Origin: Ruminococcus sp.
GTDB lineage: Bacteria; Bacillota; Clostridia; Oscillospirales; Ruminococcaceae
Assembly: GCA_017460665.1 (NCBI GenBank)
Contig: JAFUAO010000079.1
Coordinates: forward strand, 1-64,000
Length of the DNA: 64,000 bases
Reading direction: 5' to 3'
Positions 28,106 through 37,847 of the stretch are shown piece by piece. A model generated the notes under the pieces. That model made no database searches. It saw only the letters and a list, made by a program, of their open reading frames with translations, and had not been told where the DNA came from. A program made the position numbers and the translations under genes. Within the stretch, counting starts at the first letter, position 1, and the number at the start of each line of letters is the position of its first letter.

Positions 28106-28128
28106 GCAGGCCCTCCGGAAAGGAAGCT

Positions 28129-29334
28129 ATGTTTACTATCGAAGGAAATGCCAATACCGCAAAGGTATTCACCGACGCTGCGGAGGAGACCGCCTGCCGC
28201 CAGATCCGGGAGCTCTGTGATCAGAGCTGGACTGCGGGCTCTAAGATCCGCATCATGCCCGACGTCCACGCAGGCGCCGGCTGCACTATCGGCACCACTA
28301 TGACTATCACCGACAAGGCCGTGCCCAACTTGGTCGGGGTCGATATCGGATGTGGCCTCGAGGTGGCTGTGCTCAAGGAGACCCACATCGAGGTCCAGAA
28401 GCTGGATAAGCTGATCTACAGCAATATCCCCTCAGGCTTCGACGTAAGGGAAACTCCCCACCGCTTCGCTCAAGAGTTCGACCTGACGGAGCTTAGCTGC
28501 TATGACAAGATCAACACTCGCCGGGCCCTCCATAGCATAGGCACCCTTGGCGGCGGAAACCACTTCATCGAGGCCGACAAGGGCAGCTACGGCTCAGTGT
28601 ACATCGTGATCCACTCCGGATCTCGTCATCTGGGGCTGGAGGTGGCTCACTGGTACCAGGAGGAGGCCTTCCGGCGGCTCAACGGCTGCTCAAAGCCCGA
28701 CCTTGACGCCGTTATCGCTCAGATGAAGGCTCAGGGCAGGGAAAAGGAGATCCAGTCCGAGCTCACACGGCTGAAGACCGAGATCCGCACCGCCGTTCCC
28801 AGGCAGCTCGCCTACTGCGAGGGAGAGCTCTTCGACCAGTATATCCACGACATGAAGCTGGTCCAGCACTTCGCCATGCTCAACCGCAAGGCCATGATGG
28901 ACGAGATCATCAGGGGTATGCACCTCCACGTCAAGGAGCAGTTCACCACGATCCACAACTACATCGACACCGACGAGATGATCCTGAGAAAGGGCGCTGT
29001 TTCCGCAAAGAAGGGCGAGAAGCTGATCATCCCCATAAACATGAGGGACGGGAGCCTGATTTGTATCGGCAGAGGCGACCCCGACTGGAACTTCTCCGCT
29101 CCCCACGGCGCCGGAAGACTGATGTCCCGGAGCCAGGCCCGGAGCACCTTCACCGTGTCGGAATTCAAGAAGCAGATGGACGGGATCTATACCACCTCAG
29201 TAAACTCCGGAACTATCGACGAGTGCCCCATGGCCTACAAGCCGATCGAGGACATCGTTGACAATATAGGCGATACGGTGGAGATCACGGAGGTGATCAA
29301 GCCCATTTACAATTTCAAGGCAGGTGATCAGTGA
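28129..29334 (+). CDS. rtcB: RtcB-type 3'-phosphate RNA ligase
   Basis: 401 residues; the ATG at 28129 is chosen because AAGGAAG precedes it and the longer frame would run through the leader terminator. RtcB joins RNA ends carrying 2',3'-cyclic or 3'-phosphate to 5'-OH using Mn and GTP. Metal and active-site blocks are present: MPDVHAGAGCTIGTT, GVDIGCGLEV, GGGNHFIE, IHSGSRHLG and the PHGAGRLMSRSQA region with the His that is guanylylated. The short form (about 400 residues) is common in bacteria. No archease, RtcA or RtcR gene is nearby, so control probably comes from the leader. A GNAT gene and a small basic protein gene follow in the operon. Confidence 0.93.
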   Translation: MFTIEGNANTAKVFTDAAEETACRQIRELCDQSWTAGSKIRIMPDVHAGAGCTIGTTMTITDKAVPNLVGVDIGCGLEVAVLKETHIEVQKLDKLIYSNIPSGFDVRETPHRFAQEFDLTELSCYDKINTRRALHSIGTLGGGNHFIEADKGSYGSVYIVIHSGSRHLGLEVAHWYQEEAFRRLNGCSKPDLDAVIAQMKAQGREKEIQSELTRLKTEIRTAVPRQLAYCEGELFDQYIHDMKLVQHFAMLNRKAMMDEIIRGMHLHVKEQFTTIHNYIDTDEMILRKGAVSAKKGEKLIIPINMRDGSLICIGRGDPDWNFSAPHGAGRLMSRSQARSTFTVSEFKKQMDGIYTTSVNSGTIDECPMAYKPIEDIVDNIGDTVEITEVIKPIYNFKAGDQ

Positions 29335-29807
29335 TGACCGTTCAGATCCTTGTACCCGGCTCGGAGCTTTGGGAGCGGACCATAGCCTTTGCTGAGGGCT
29401 GCTCCTGGCGGGCAGGAAGAGAGCTCTCCCGGCAGATGAGGGAGGGCAGCTTCCGGGGCTGGGAGAGGGTCTTCGCCGCCGTTTCCAACGGGGAGCCTGT
29501 GGGCTTCTGCACCCTTACAGAGAAGGACTGCTGCCCTGCGGAGCTCCCGTGGTCCCCTTTCATCGGCTTCGTTTTCGTAGACGAGGCCTTCCGTGGAAGG
29601 CGGATCTCTCAGGCCCTGATAAACGCTGCCTCCGCCTATGCCGGGAGCCTCGGCTCCTGTCAGGTCTTTGCGGTCAGCGGCGAGGAGGGCCTTTATGAAA
29701 AGCTCGGTCTCACGAGACTGACCATGATCCAGACCATTTACGGCGAGACAGAGCAGCTCTTCGTCATGAATATCGGAGGTAACAATGGAGAAATTCGTTC
29801 CCTTTGA
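29334..29807 (+). CDS. GNAT family N-acetyltransferase
   Basis: 157 residues, ATG at 29334 overlapping the rtcB stop (TGATG). The core has the GNAT pattern: GEPVGFCTL strand, FIGFVFVDEAFRGRRISQALINAA (motif A with the acetyl-CoA loop RGRRIS) and YEKLGL near the end. The acceptor is unknown. Tight coupling to rtcB suggests a role with RNA repair, such as acting on RNA, on tRNA-derived compounds or on a repair protein, but this is inference. Confidence 0.85.
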   Translation: MTVQILVPGSELWERTIAFAEGCSWRAGRELSRQMREGSFRGWERVFAAVSNGEPVGFCTLTEKDCCPAELPWSPFIGFVFVDEAFRGRRISQALINAASAYAGSLGSCQVFAVSGEEGLYEKLGLTRLTMIQTIYGETEQLFVMNIGGNNGEIRSL

Positions 29808-29952
29808 GAAGCTCAGCAAAAAAGCGCAGCGGAAGATCAACTCCGCAAGGCGCCGGGACTGGAACGGCCTTGACCCCACGACCCGTGTGGTCCCCGAGGA
29901 AAAGAAGGTCTACAAGCGCAAGCCCAAGCACCCTGTGAGCTTCGATGAATAA
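29785..29952 (+). CDS. Very small basic protein of the rtcB operon, function unknown
   Basis: 55 residues, ATG at 29785 with GGAGGTAACA directly upstream, overlapping the end of the GNAT gene by 23 bases in another frame. The sequence (MEKFVPFEKLSKKAQRKIN... RRDWNGLDP... KVYKRKPKHPVSFDE) is strongly basic, with Lys/Arg clusters that suit RNA binding. It ends just before the operon terminator. The strong ribosome site and clean ending make it a likely real gene despite its size. Confidence 0.7.
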   Translation: MEKFVPFEKLSKKAQRKINSARRRDWNGLDPTTRVVPEEKKVYKRKPKHPVSFDE

Positions 29953-29955
29953 AGC

Positions 29956-29993
29956 AAAAGCTCCTAAGAAAGACAGCTTTCTTAGGAGCTTTT
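29956..29993 (+). terminator. Bidirectional terminator after the rtcB operon and the giant surface protein gene
   Basis: Arms AAAGCTCCTAAGAAAG / CTTTCTTAGGAGCTTT with loop ACAG; T-run on the plus strand and on the minus strand. It closes both convergent units. Confidence 0.92.
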
Positions 29994-30014
29994 GTTGTAT
30001 TGCCAGTCAGCAGA

Positions 30015-33000
30015 TCAGTTATTTTCACGCTTCTTCTTGATGATCAGGAAGATAGCTCCGCCTGCCGCCAGCAGTGTTCCGCCGATCGAGCCAAAGAACA
30101 GCAGCTTGTTATTGTAATAACGGACCAGAAGATCACGTGTGACATAAAATCCGGTTATTTCAACATCGTTCATGTTCCCGGCTGCATCGGTACAAACTAT
30201 CTTTGCTGCATGGGACCGGTTCGACTCATCTGTAAGCTCGAAGGTGAACTCTGAATTCTCAGAAAGGATCCTTTCGACTTCAGCGCTGTTCCAGCTCTTA
30301 TAGACCTGATCGCTTCCGTCTAAGTAGACCTCGATATGATCCAGCTTCAGATTATCATCTGCTGTAAACGTTACTGTTTTCTTCTCCTGAGCGTAGGTCT
30401 CGCCGTTTTCAAGATCGACAACTACGATCGTCGGGAGAGTATCGTCTACTCCGAAGCTGATGTCACTGTTCTTTGTATCAAGGGTATTTTCAGCTATATT
30501 ATCCGCCGCATCCTTAGAGTGTACGGTTATCCTGTATACTCCGTTATCCTTGAATACTGAGCTGTTTATGTCATATGTGTACCTGTACCACTCACCGTTC
30601 CCGCCTGTTGATGTGATCTTGTAATCCTCGTTCTCCTTGAGCACGATCGCAGCGTTGTTCTTGAACACCGTGATCTTGATCTCAGCAAGAGAATTCGGAT
30701 TGATCTCCGAGAACTTAACGTTCTGCGGCTTCGTTATGTACTTTCCGAGTATGCTCTGAACAGCGCTCAGATCATAGGTCGAGCCGTATCTGTTCACTGA
30801 GAACGATAGGCTCTTTGCAGTTGTACGGCCGGCCTTATCAGTAACTGAGGTGCTCATAGTATAGATATCGTCCAGATCCTTTCCGTTCTCAGATCTTGGG
30901 AAATCCTCCATCGTAAGGATCCTTCCTATGAACGTGCCGCCGTCTGAATACTGATCTTCAAAGCGTCCGTTCCATGTTACGGTCTCTCCAGACTTTGCCT
31001 TGATCTTGAATGAGATCGTATTACCGGTCGCCTTTACATCAGTTACCTCGGTATTAGAGCCGGAAAGCATTATCTCAACATCATTGGGAGAATAGTTTAT
31101 ATCGCTGTAGGAAACTACAGGTACGACCTCGCCGGAATACGCTCCGCTCTTTGCCGAGCCGTTGACCTCGAGCTTCAGCGAGGGATCTGCCGTGTCTATA
31201 GTGAATGAGCCGGCTGAGGCTGAGTTGCTGTAGCTGACAGCACTGTTCCTGTTTCCTGCAAGATCGGAAGCCGTTACACTGAAGGTATAATCACCGTCAG
31301 CAGAAAATCCAGCCTTTGCTGTATATGTTCCGTTGCCGCCTTCCCACTTAGTTACCTCAGGGGCCTTGACGGGCTGACCGTCAAGCATACCCGTAATGGA
31401 GACCTTTGCGCTGTTTGCATTGAAATTCGTATCTCTGACTGTTATAGTTGCTGTACGCTGCTTCTGGAAATACGAATCATTGTATACATCGTTATTATCA
31501 AAGGATACGCTTATCGAAGGAGCGCTTGCATCAACAGTGAACGTGGATACAGATCTTTCCGTACCGCTGTTGCCAGCCATATCTGTTACGGATATCGACA
31601 TCGAATAAACGCCGTCACCGTTTATCGGAAGCGAGGCGATATGCGTAGCGTCATCGCCGTTGCCGGACCCGCTGGTGGAAGCCCATTCAAGTCCTGCTCT
31701 TGAGCTCACACCGTTGCGGGTAACGTACAGCTCAACATCTCCGGGATCGAAATTCCTTTCGGTGATCACGATAACTGCTGTTCTGCCACGATAATATCCA
31801 TCACTTGCATCGGAAGCCTTATTATCATCAAAGGATATATCCACAGTGGGAGCGGTCTTGTCTATTTGCAGGGAGATATACTCCATAGAGGTATTACCGG
31901 CATTATCATAGGCAGTGACCTCAAGGATGACATCGTTGCTGTTATTCAGATCACTGCTGATAACGACCTCGCCCTCCCATGTTTTGAGAAGCTCTGACTG
32001 AGACGGACTGCTGTTGGAAAATTCATAGACATTATCGCTTTGAGTTTCATTGCCCATGTTGAGCACACGGTAACTGATGCTCCTCAGGCCGGAATATGTC
32101 CCTCCGACTAATGGGTCGTCCACAAGGATGCGGACTGTCACATCACTATTGTAGATACCGCTCGCTGCCTGCTGAGGAGTCAGAGTGATCTCAGGCGCAA
32201 AGAGCTCCTCACGAGGCTCGATGTTATCTGCGATCATGCCATTGGTACTGATGTATGAGGTGTTCCCAGCCATATCTGCGATCTTAAGATAGACCACTGT
32301 TTGCGTATTCGGAAGGATCTCAACATTTGAGAAGGAAGAAGTTGAGCTCAGCGCACCGCCGTTCACAGTGTTCCTCCAGTCAGTCACAGAGGCGAGTTCT
32401 CTTTCTGTCAGCGCATCTACCGACGAACTCATGTGATACGACAGCTCTGCTATGGGAGAGGTCTTATCTGTTCCCTCTCCGGATATACTGAAGCCGCTGT
32501 TCGACCAAAAGCCAAAGTCGATACTTGACAGGAGCCTGCTCCACTCCTCAGAGCGTCCCTCATAAGAGGCTGAACGTACTGTTCCTATCGGCGCTGAGGT
32601 GTCCACAGTAAATCTTTCAGGTGCAACAGAACCGTTATAGTTCACGGCAGTATTTTTGTTGTCTGCTTCATCAGTATATTCGATTTTAAATGTATAGTTC
32701 GCATCAGACTGATAGCTGATAGTCATGACATGGATCTGCTCATCAGGGAGCGCACCCTCCGGGGAACGGTCCTCCCATTCACCTACGGTGTGACCGCTGA
32801 CTTCATTTCCCTGAGCATCGACTGCTGTTATAGTAATGCCATCAGTTGCTTTCCTGCTGTTGAAATGGCTGCTTCTTTCCTTGATAGAGATCTCAGCCGT
32901 TCTCGGCTTATTGAAATAGCCGTTTCCGTTGTTGTCGCTGTTGTTATCATAGACTACGCTTATGGAGGGCGGAGTAATATCGATATCAAGATCTACATAC

Positions 33001-36000
33001 TCTGTCGAGGTATTTCCGGCCCTATCGGCTGCGGTCAGAGTGACCCTAACATTGCTGCTGTTATGCTCCTCTGCCTTAACAAGAACGTTCACAGTGTGTG
33101 TCCTTATTATGTCATCAAAGCTGTCATTTCCGTCCTCTGCGAGCACTATTATCTCCGGATCAGTCTCGACACCGTCACTTTCGATCTTGTACTCGATCCT
33201 TGCGAGCCCGGCCGATACCGCATCGTTCTCATTATCGATCACATCGAACCTGACCGTGACATCAGAGTTATAGATACCTATGTTCTGGCCGTCCCCCAAT
33301 GACCTGACAGCGATCGGCTTATCAGGAGAAGGAACGATCACGGGAGGAACGATATCTATTATGTGACCGTCAGAGCAAATATAGCAATAGTTCCCTGCAC
33401 GGTCAGTGATCCTAGCATAGACAACATATTCCTTAGGATCAGAAAGCGTGATCTCTCCGGAATACCTCGCCCACTTGTCCTCACTGAGCCGATCAAGATC
33501 ATCACTGCCCAACTGAGCAGGGTCGCTGGTGATAAAGCAGCTTATATCGCAGGCATTGCTTTCAGACTTGCTGATATTATCATCACAGGCTATCGACACT
33601 TTGTATCTATCCTGCTCGTTTGTGAACCATCTGAACAGCACGTTCCCAAGATCCTGCCATGTATTGGAGTCGATAGAGATCGTTCCGGTCGGAGCTGTAT
33701 GGTCGACCACAAATTCAAGGATCTGATCATTTGTAGTCAGGGTGCCGTCGCCGACACCGTTCCCGAAGTTGTTGGTATAGCTATAGGCAGTATCGACCTT
33801 ATAGAAGCCCTCCTTGTTGAAATCGATCTGAGCCGTGTAGGTCTTTTTGCCGTCAGCGATCTGCTCCTCCCAAGGAGAGATCGTTATGTAGTCAGGATCC
33901 TCAGCGAACTCATGATCGCCCTCGATGCTCGGCTTATACCCTATCCTGAGCGCCTTCGCCGCTGCATCGCCGTCAAACTCCACATTCTTGCGGTCATCCA
34001 TCGAAATAGTGATAGTAGCCTGTCTGCTGGTATAATGATCGTTGTTTACGGACTTATCATCACTGAATTCCAGGATCCCGCCCATCTTCAGCTTGTTTAT
34101 GCTGAATGTCTCGCTTTCGACAACAGTCTCATTTCCGGCGTTATCCTTGACATGGACCCTGATGAACATATTATCCGACCGTGTCGTAGTGCCGAGATCT
34201 TCAACTGTGAATATGTAATGATCCTGGTACTGATCCTGGGTATCAGTCGTCTCCCTTTCGCCGGGGAAGGTCTCGATCCGGTCCGTTGTCCACTTGCCGT
34301 TTTTATAATAAGCTCCGCTCGCATCGACACTTCCGTAGACCGATGTATTCAGCAGATCTCCTCTTCCTAATAATACAGTATCATCTTTTTTGCTGTTCCT
34401 GAATAACACTTCATAGTATATCAGGCTCAGACCGGAATAAAAGCCGTTGTCGTCCTTGTCATCGCTCACCTTTAGAGCAAACGATACATTAGAATTAAAG
34501 AAATTTCCTTTTTCAGGCTTATCAAGCATCACAAGACTTACGGGTGAGGGAGCTTTATCCTCCGTGATGATACCGCAGGTACTGAGGTAAATGTGCTCAC
34601 CGGCTTTATTGAGAAGTCTTGCATAAACTACGACTGTTTCATTTACATCTACCTTGATGCTGTTGTCAGCCGACTCGACAAAATATGTTTCATCCTTTGA
34701 CTCATATTTTTCGTCAAGTTCCTTGTAAGTAAGCATTTTCGCATCTTCTTCTGACGTTATGACATCCTTATAGAACATGATGCTCTGAACATTGAAGCCC
34801 TGGCTCGGTACAGCATAAACTGTGATCGATGAATCGCCGAACAGCCCAAAGGTGAGCGTACTGAGTATCTCGCTCCAATTTTTGTCCTTGCACACCAGCT
34901 CAGAGCGGTCATTGTTGTCTATGAGCAGTATGGTAAAGCTATACTTATAGTCATTCTGGCTCTGACCTTCGCCGGGCAGCTTAGCTGCGCTTATACCGGC
35001 ACTGTTGACATAATCCATAGACCACTCATAAGTGCCGGATAGCGAGAAGGTAACGATCGCCTTTAAGATACCGTTTTCCTCATCGCTCTCCCAGGTCACC
35101 ATCTTTTCAACATCTTCAGCGCTGAGTTCGTTGCCTCCGTATTTTATCGTGAAGGCACTGGGATCTTTATTGAAGGTGTAGGGGCTGTCGCTGATGGAGA
35201 TGATCGCCTGTCTCTCGGAACTGTAGTAACCCTCTACCGCCTCAGGGAGCCTTTCACCTGTCACCTCCACTGAAGTGATCACAGGTGCATTGGTATTGAC
35301 GATAAAGTTCGTAGATGCCTCAGAAGGCTGGTCAGCGGTATCAGTTATCCTGACCATGAGAGTCACCAGCGCCGGATCATGAGAACTGCAATCAACAGTG
35401 AACTTGTGCTTAGCCAGCTCGTCCCTGTCACTGATCGTGACCGATCCGATCTCCGGATCATCCCCAATGATCCAGTATTTCAGCTCCTTGACTGAAAGCT
35501 GGTCAGGGAGCTCTATATCCCATGTTACTGAGATGTTATTTTTGCCGAAAGCATTATTCCCATCGACATAAGGCTCTGCTGCCAAGGTGATACTATGGCT
35601 TCCATTGAGCGTAACAGTGATCGGGTCATTCGTAAGATCAACAGTATGGACCACATTCTTTTCATACTCTGATTCGTCGAATATGACCTCTATATAGCCT
35701 ATCTGAGTCCCGCTGCTGATAGCTGCCGTTCCGTCCCCTGTACCTGCACTAAGCAAGCCGCCGGCTGTATTCAGGATATTTACAGTACACTCATCAGAGG
35801 GATAGGAGAAGACCAGTGATGAATTCCCCTTGATGAAATAATCGTTCCCTGTTTGAGAAATGATACCTTCGCCCGTAATAGAGATATCCTCAAAGGTAAT
35901 GTCTGTGATCGGCTCAAACTCAGCACTTATCTCAATATCCTCTCGGATCTTGCTTATGCTGAAAGCTCCGCTGCTGTAATTCCCTATCGTATAGCCCTCA

Positions 36001-36920
36001 TACTCTACACGTTCATCAGGAGAAACTGCAAGACCGTTCACCCAGATCTGGCTTATATAATGACCATCATCAGGGGTCACTGAGACTTTTGCGTCCTTAT
36101 CATGATCAACGGTGGTCTCACTTAGCTCGATAAGACCGTTGGAAGTCTCTGACACATTGAGCTCATATGTCTTGACGGCAAACGTGATGCTTATGCTATG
36201 GTCTGTATCCTTGGAGATATCGCTGATGGTGACCATGCCGTCATCTGATGTATCACTGCTGTCCAAAGCGAGCTCCTCATCATCGATGACTACGCTCTTT
36301 ACATAACAGCCTTCATAAGGCTTGGCATTAAGGACCAGCTCCTCTTCACAGGATATGCTGATCTCACCTTGGACAGTTTCGTTAGGATCGTCGCTCTTGT
36401 ACACAGTGCCTTTTTCAGGATCGTAGGTAACTGTCACGTTATAAACAGTTGTAAAAACGATGCTGATCGTTCCCTCATCCTCATGGGTATCAGGGATAGT
36501 GTACTCACAGGTATAAAAGCCGTTCTTCTGTTCTGTAAGCTCGATCGGCTCTCCGTCTATTTCAAAGGACTCGATGATCGTATGATCAGAATTCGGCCTT
36601 GCATACACAGTAAACGTGCTCCCTGGGGCTCCGCTGTATTCAGTTTTCGAATCGTTCCTTGAATTTATCGAGATCTTTCCGTCACCTGAAGACTGGACCT
36701 TGTATGTAACGTCCTCGACCTTGTCCTCGGTCACACCGCCCGCCGGCTCGTCACTGATCTCATCGTCCGTTGGCTGATCCTCATTCTTTTGAGCCGCTTC
36801 ATCCGTGATCATCGGAGCATCCAGTTCCTCCGCCACCGCAAGAAACGGCACACAGCTCATTGACACGAATGCAGCCAGTAGGACTGCGATCATACGGTCA
36901 AATATCCTTTTTGCTTTCAT
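30015..36920 (-). CDS. Giant surface protein with many Ig-like repeats and a C-terminal membrane anchor
   Basis: About 2301 residues. The ATG at 36920 is 8 bases after AAAGGAG; two earlier in-frame ATGs overlap the ribosome site. A signal peptide (about 1-32) and an acidic region (to about 70) are followed by beta-rich modules, first of the YKVQSSGDGKISI / VTVTYDPEKGTV type. At least a dozen Ig-like repeats then recur with D-x-TAP or D-x-TPP joints, DNN and ITDRAGN / VTDMAGN / AYDNAGN ends. A helix plus basic tail (FGSIGGTLLAAGGAIFLIIKKK) anchors it. No sortase motif or enzyme motif is seen. It is the last gene of the kinase/Tad-like operon and is probably its surface output, perhaps an adhesin. 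Confidence 0.88.
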   Translation of the reverse strand: MKAKRIFDRMIAVLLAAFVSMSCVPFLAVAEELDAPMITDEAAQKNEDQPTDDEISDEPAGGVTEDKVEDVTYKVQSSGDGKISINSRNDSKTEYSGAPGSTFTVYARPNSDHTIIESFEIDGEPIELTEQKNGFYTCEYTIPDTHEDEGTISIVFTTVYNVTVTYDPEKGTVYKSDDPNETVQGEISISCEEELVLNAKPYEGCYVKSVVIDDEELALDSSDTSDDGMVTISDISKDTDHSISITFAVKTYELNVSETSNGLIELSETTVDHDKDAKVSVTPDDGHYISQIWVNGLAVSPDERVEYEGYTIGNYSSGAFSISKIREDIEISAEFEPITDITFEDISITGEGIISQTGNDYFIKGNSSLVFSYPSDECTVNILNTAGGLLSAGTGDGTAAISSGTQIGYIEVIFDESEYEKNVVHTVDLTNDPITVTLNGSHSITLAAEPYVDGNNAFGKNNISVTWDIELPDQLSVKELKYWIIGDDPEIGSVTISDRDELAKHKFTVDCSSHDPALVTLMVRITDTADQPSEASTNFIVNTNAPVITSVEVTGERLPEAVEGYYSSERQAIISISDSPYTFNKDPSAFTIKYGGNELSAEDVEKMVTWESDEENGILKAIVTFSLSGTYEWSMDYVNSAGISAAKLPGEGQSQNDYKYSFTILLIDNNDRSELVCKDKNWSEILSTLTFGLFGDSSITVYAVPSQGFNVQSIMFYKDVITSEEDAKMLTYKELDEKYESKDETYFVESADNSIKVDVNETVVVYARLLNKAGEHIYLSTCGIITEDKAPSPVSLVMLDKPEKGNFFNSNVSFALKVSDDKDDNGFYSGLSLIYYEVLFRNSKKDDTVLLGRGDLLNTSVYGSVDASGAYYKNGKWTTDRIETFPGERETTDTQDQYQDHYIFTVEDLGTTTRSDNMFIRVHVKDNAGNETVVESETFSINKLKMGGILEFSDDKSVNNDHYTSRQATITISMDDRKNVEFDGDAAAKALRIGYKPSIEGDHEFAEDPDYITISPWEEQIADGKKTYTAQIDFNKEGFYKVDTAYSYTNNFGNGVGDGTLTTNDQILEFVVDHTAPTGTISIDSNTWQDLGNVLFRWFTNEQDRYKVSIACDDNISKSESNACDISCFITSDPAQLGSDDLDRLSEDKWARYSGEITLSDPKEYVVYARITDRAGNYCYICSDGHIIDIVPPVIVPSPDKPIAVRSLGDGQNIGIYNSDVTVRFDVIDNENDAVSAGLARIEYKIESDGVETDPEIIVLAEDGNDSFDDIIRTHTVNVLVKAEEHNSSNVRVTLTAADRAGNTSTEYVDLDIDITPPSISVVYDNNSDNNGNGYFNKPRTAEISIKERSSHFNSRKATDGITITAVDAQGNEVSGHTVGEWEDRSPEGALPDEQIHVMTISYQSDANYTFKIEYTDEADNKNTAVNYNGSVAPERFTVDTSAPIGTVRSASYEGRSEEWSRLLSSIDFGFWSNSGFSISGEGTDKTSPIAELSYHMSSSVDALTERELASVTDWRNTVNGGALSSTSSFSNVEILPNTQTVVYLKIADMAGNTSYISTNGMIADNIEPREELFAPEITLTPQQAASGIYNSDVTVRILVDDPLVGGTYSGLRSISYRVLNMGNETQSDNVYEFSNSSPSQSELLKTWEGEVVISSDLNNSNDVILEVTAYDNAGNTSMEYISLQIDKTAPTVDISFDDNKASDASDGYYRGRTAVIVITERNFDPGDVELYVTRNGVSSRAGLEWASTSGSGNGDDATHIASLPINGDGVYSMSISVTDMAGNSGTERSVSTFTVDASAPSISVSFDNNDVYNDSYFQKQRTATITVRDTNFNANSAKVSITGMLDGQPVKAPEVTKWEGGNGTYTAKAGFSADGDYTFSVTASDLAGNRNSAVSYSNSASAGSFTIDTADPSLKLEVNGSAKSGAYSGEVVPVVSYSDINYSPNDVEIMLSGSNTEVTDVKATGNTISFKIKAKSGETVTWNGRFEDQYSDGGTFIGRILTMEDFPRSENGKDLDDIYTMSTSVTDKAGRTTAKSLSFSVNRYGSTYDLSAVQSILGKYITKPQNVKFSEINPNSLAEIKITVFKNNAAIVLKENEDYKITSTGGNGEWYRYTYDINSSVFKDNGVYRITVHSKDAADNIAENTLDTKNSDISFGVDDTLPTIVVVDLENGETYAQEKKTVTFTADDNLKLDHIEVYLDGSDQVYKSWNSAEVERILSENSEFTFELTDESNRSHAAKIVCTDAAGNMNDVEITGFYVTRDLLVRYYNNKLLFFGSIGGTLLAAGGAIFLIIKKKRENN

Positions 36921-37386
36921 TCCCATCTCTCCTTTTCCCATATTTATTTATAAAACGGAAATTCCTTCCGTTAAAAAAGCAATGCAGCTGGACTGTCAGG
37001 AGCAATAACGCAACAGATGTGATAACTATCAGAGCAGAGTTCGTACCGCTCAGATATGCCGCAAGCACCGATGCCCCGGATATGATCATCATCACATCAC
37101 AGACTATCGCACATCTGTTTTGAAAAAAAGCAAATGCTCCCACTGCTCCTTGATCAGCCGGAAGTGACCTTTTCTGGAGCCAGCGTCTGCGTTTCTTGTC
37201 TGCATACCAAAAGAAGATCTGTGAAAGGATCAGGCAGCCCCAGAAAACTGCACCGATCAAATTTGACGATCTTCGTTTTTCCTGAAGGTCGATGATCCTC
37301 CCGATCCCCATGATCGGGAGCAGGTCAAGTGCTCCCAATACCGCTAGGGATACTGATATCCAAAATGCCCTTTTGATCCTTTTCAT
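36898..37386 (-). CDS. Small polytopic membrane protein, function unknown
   Basis: 162 residues with four hydrophobic helices (about 7-28, 40-60, 90-110, 115-140) and basic loops. Its ATG overlaps the previous stop (ATGA), and its end overlaps the start of the giant surface protein gene by 23 bases. The dense coupling argues for a role in making, exporting or stabilising that protein. I recognise no family. Confidence 0.75.
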   Translation of the reverse strand: MKRIKRAFWISVSLAVLGALDLLPIMGIGRIIDLQEKRRSSNLIGAVFWGCLILSQIFFWYADKKRRRWLQKRSLPADQGAVGAFAFFQNRCAIVCDVMMIISGASVLAAYLSGTNSALIVITSVALLLLTVQLHCFFNGRNFRFINKYGKRRDGNESKKDI

Positions 37387-37847
37387 TCGATTATCTCCAT
37401 ACTGCTGGTAAAGCCGAATTCTCTCACGACTGCAAATTTCTTGAACGGATCTGTTACAGGGAGCATCTCCTGAGAGCTCCTATGGCTCTCTGCGGCATAC
37501 CTTGCCTTTTCGGCTATCTTATCTTGCTTGTCAGCAAGCTCTGCTGTTTTGAGCTTATCGGTCTCTTTGGCGGCACCATGGATGCCCGATGTTTCCTTTA
37601 GGTCGCCAGAGTCAGTCATGATACTGCTCATCCTGCTCCTTCGCTTACCGGCCTTCAGAGCACCGGAATGGCTCTTGGAGGAGCTGAAGTCATAGCCTTT
37701 GATCTCCTGATCCGCCGCAATACCTGTCAATTCTTTGAACAGACGTGGGATCTTGAATACGATGAACAGCACGACCGACAGGATAAAAAGCACAGCAGAC
37801 GTTATAAAAAACACCCACGAAAGAGTATTCAATGCCCCTATACTCAT
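37383..37847 (-). CDS. Single-pass membrane protein with long charged cytoplasmic tail
   Basis: 154 residues: one N-terminal helix (about 8-33), then a hydrophilic Ser/Lys/Glu-rich tail. Start and stop overlap the neighbours by four bases on both sides. The Ser/Thr-rich tail next to a Ser/Thr kinase gene makes it a candidate phosphorylation target; that is inference. No known domain is visible. Confidence 0.75.
   Translation of the reverse strand: MSIGALNTLSWVFFITSAVLFILSVVLFIVFKIPRLFKELTGIAADQEIKGYDFSSSKSHSGALKAGKRRSRMSSIMTDSGDLKETSGIHGAAKETDKLKTAELADKQDKIAEKARYAAESHRSSQEMLPVTDPFKKFAVVREFGFTSSMEIIE

Noticed and set aside
33363-34370. 335-codon frame on the plus strand inside the giant surface gene
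   Set aside because: Antisense to well-formed Ig repeats, no ribosome site, no domain.
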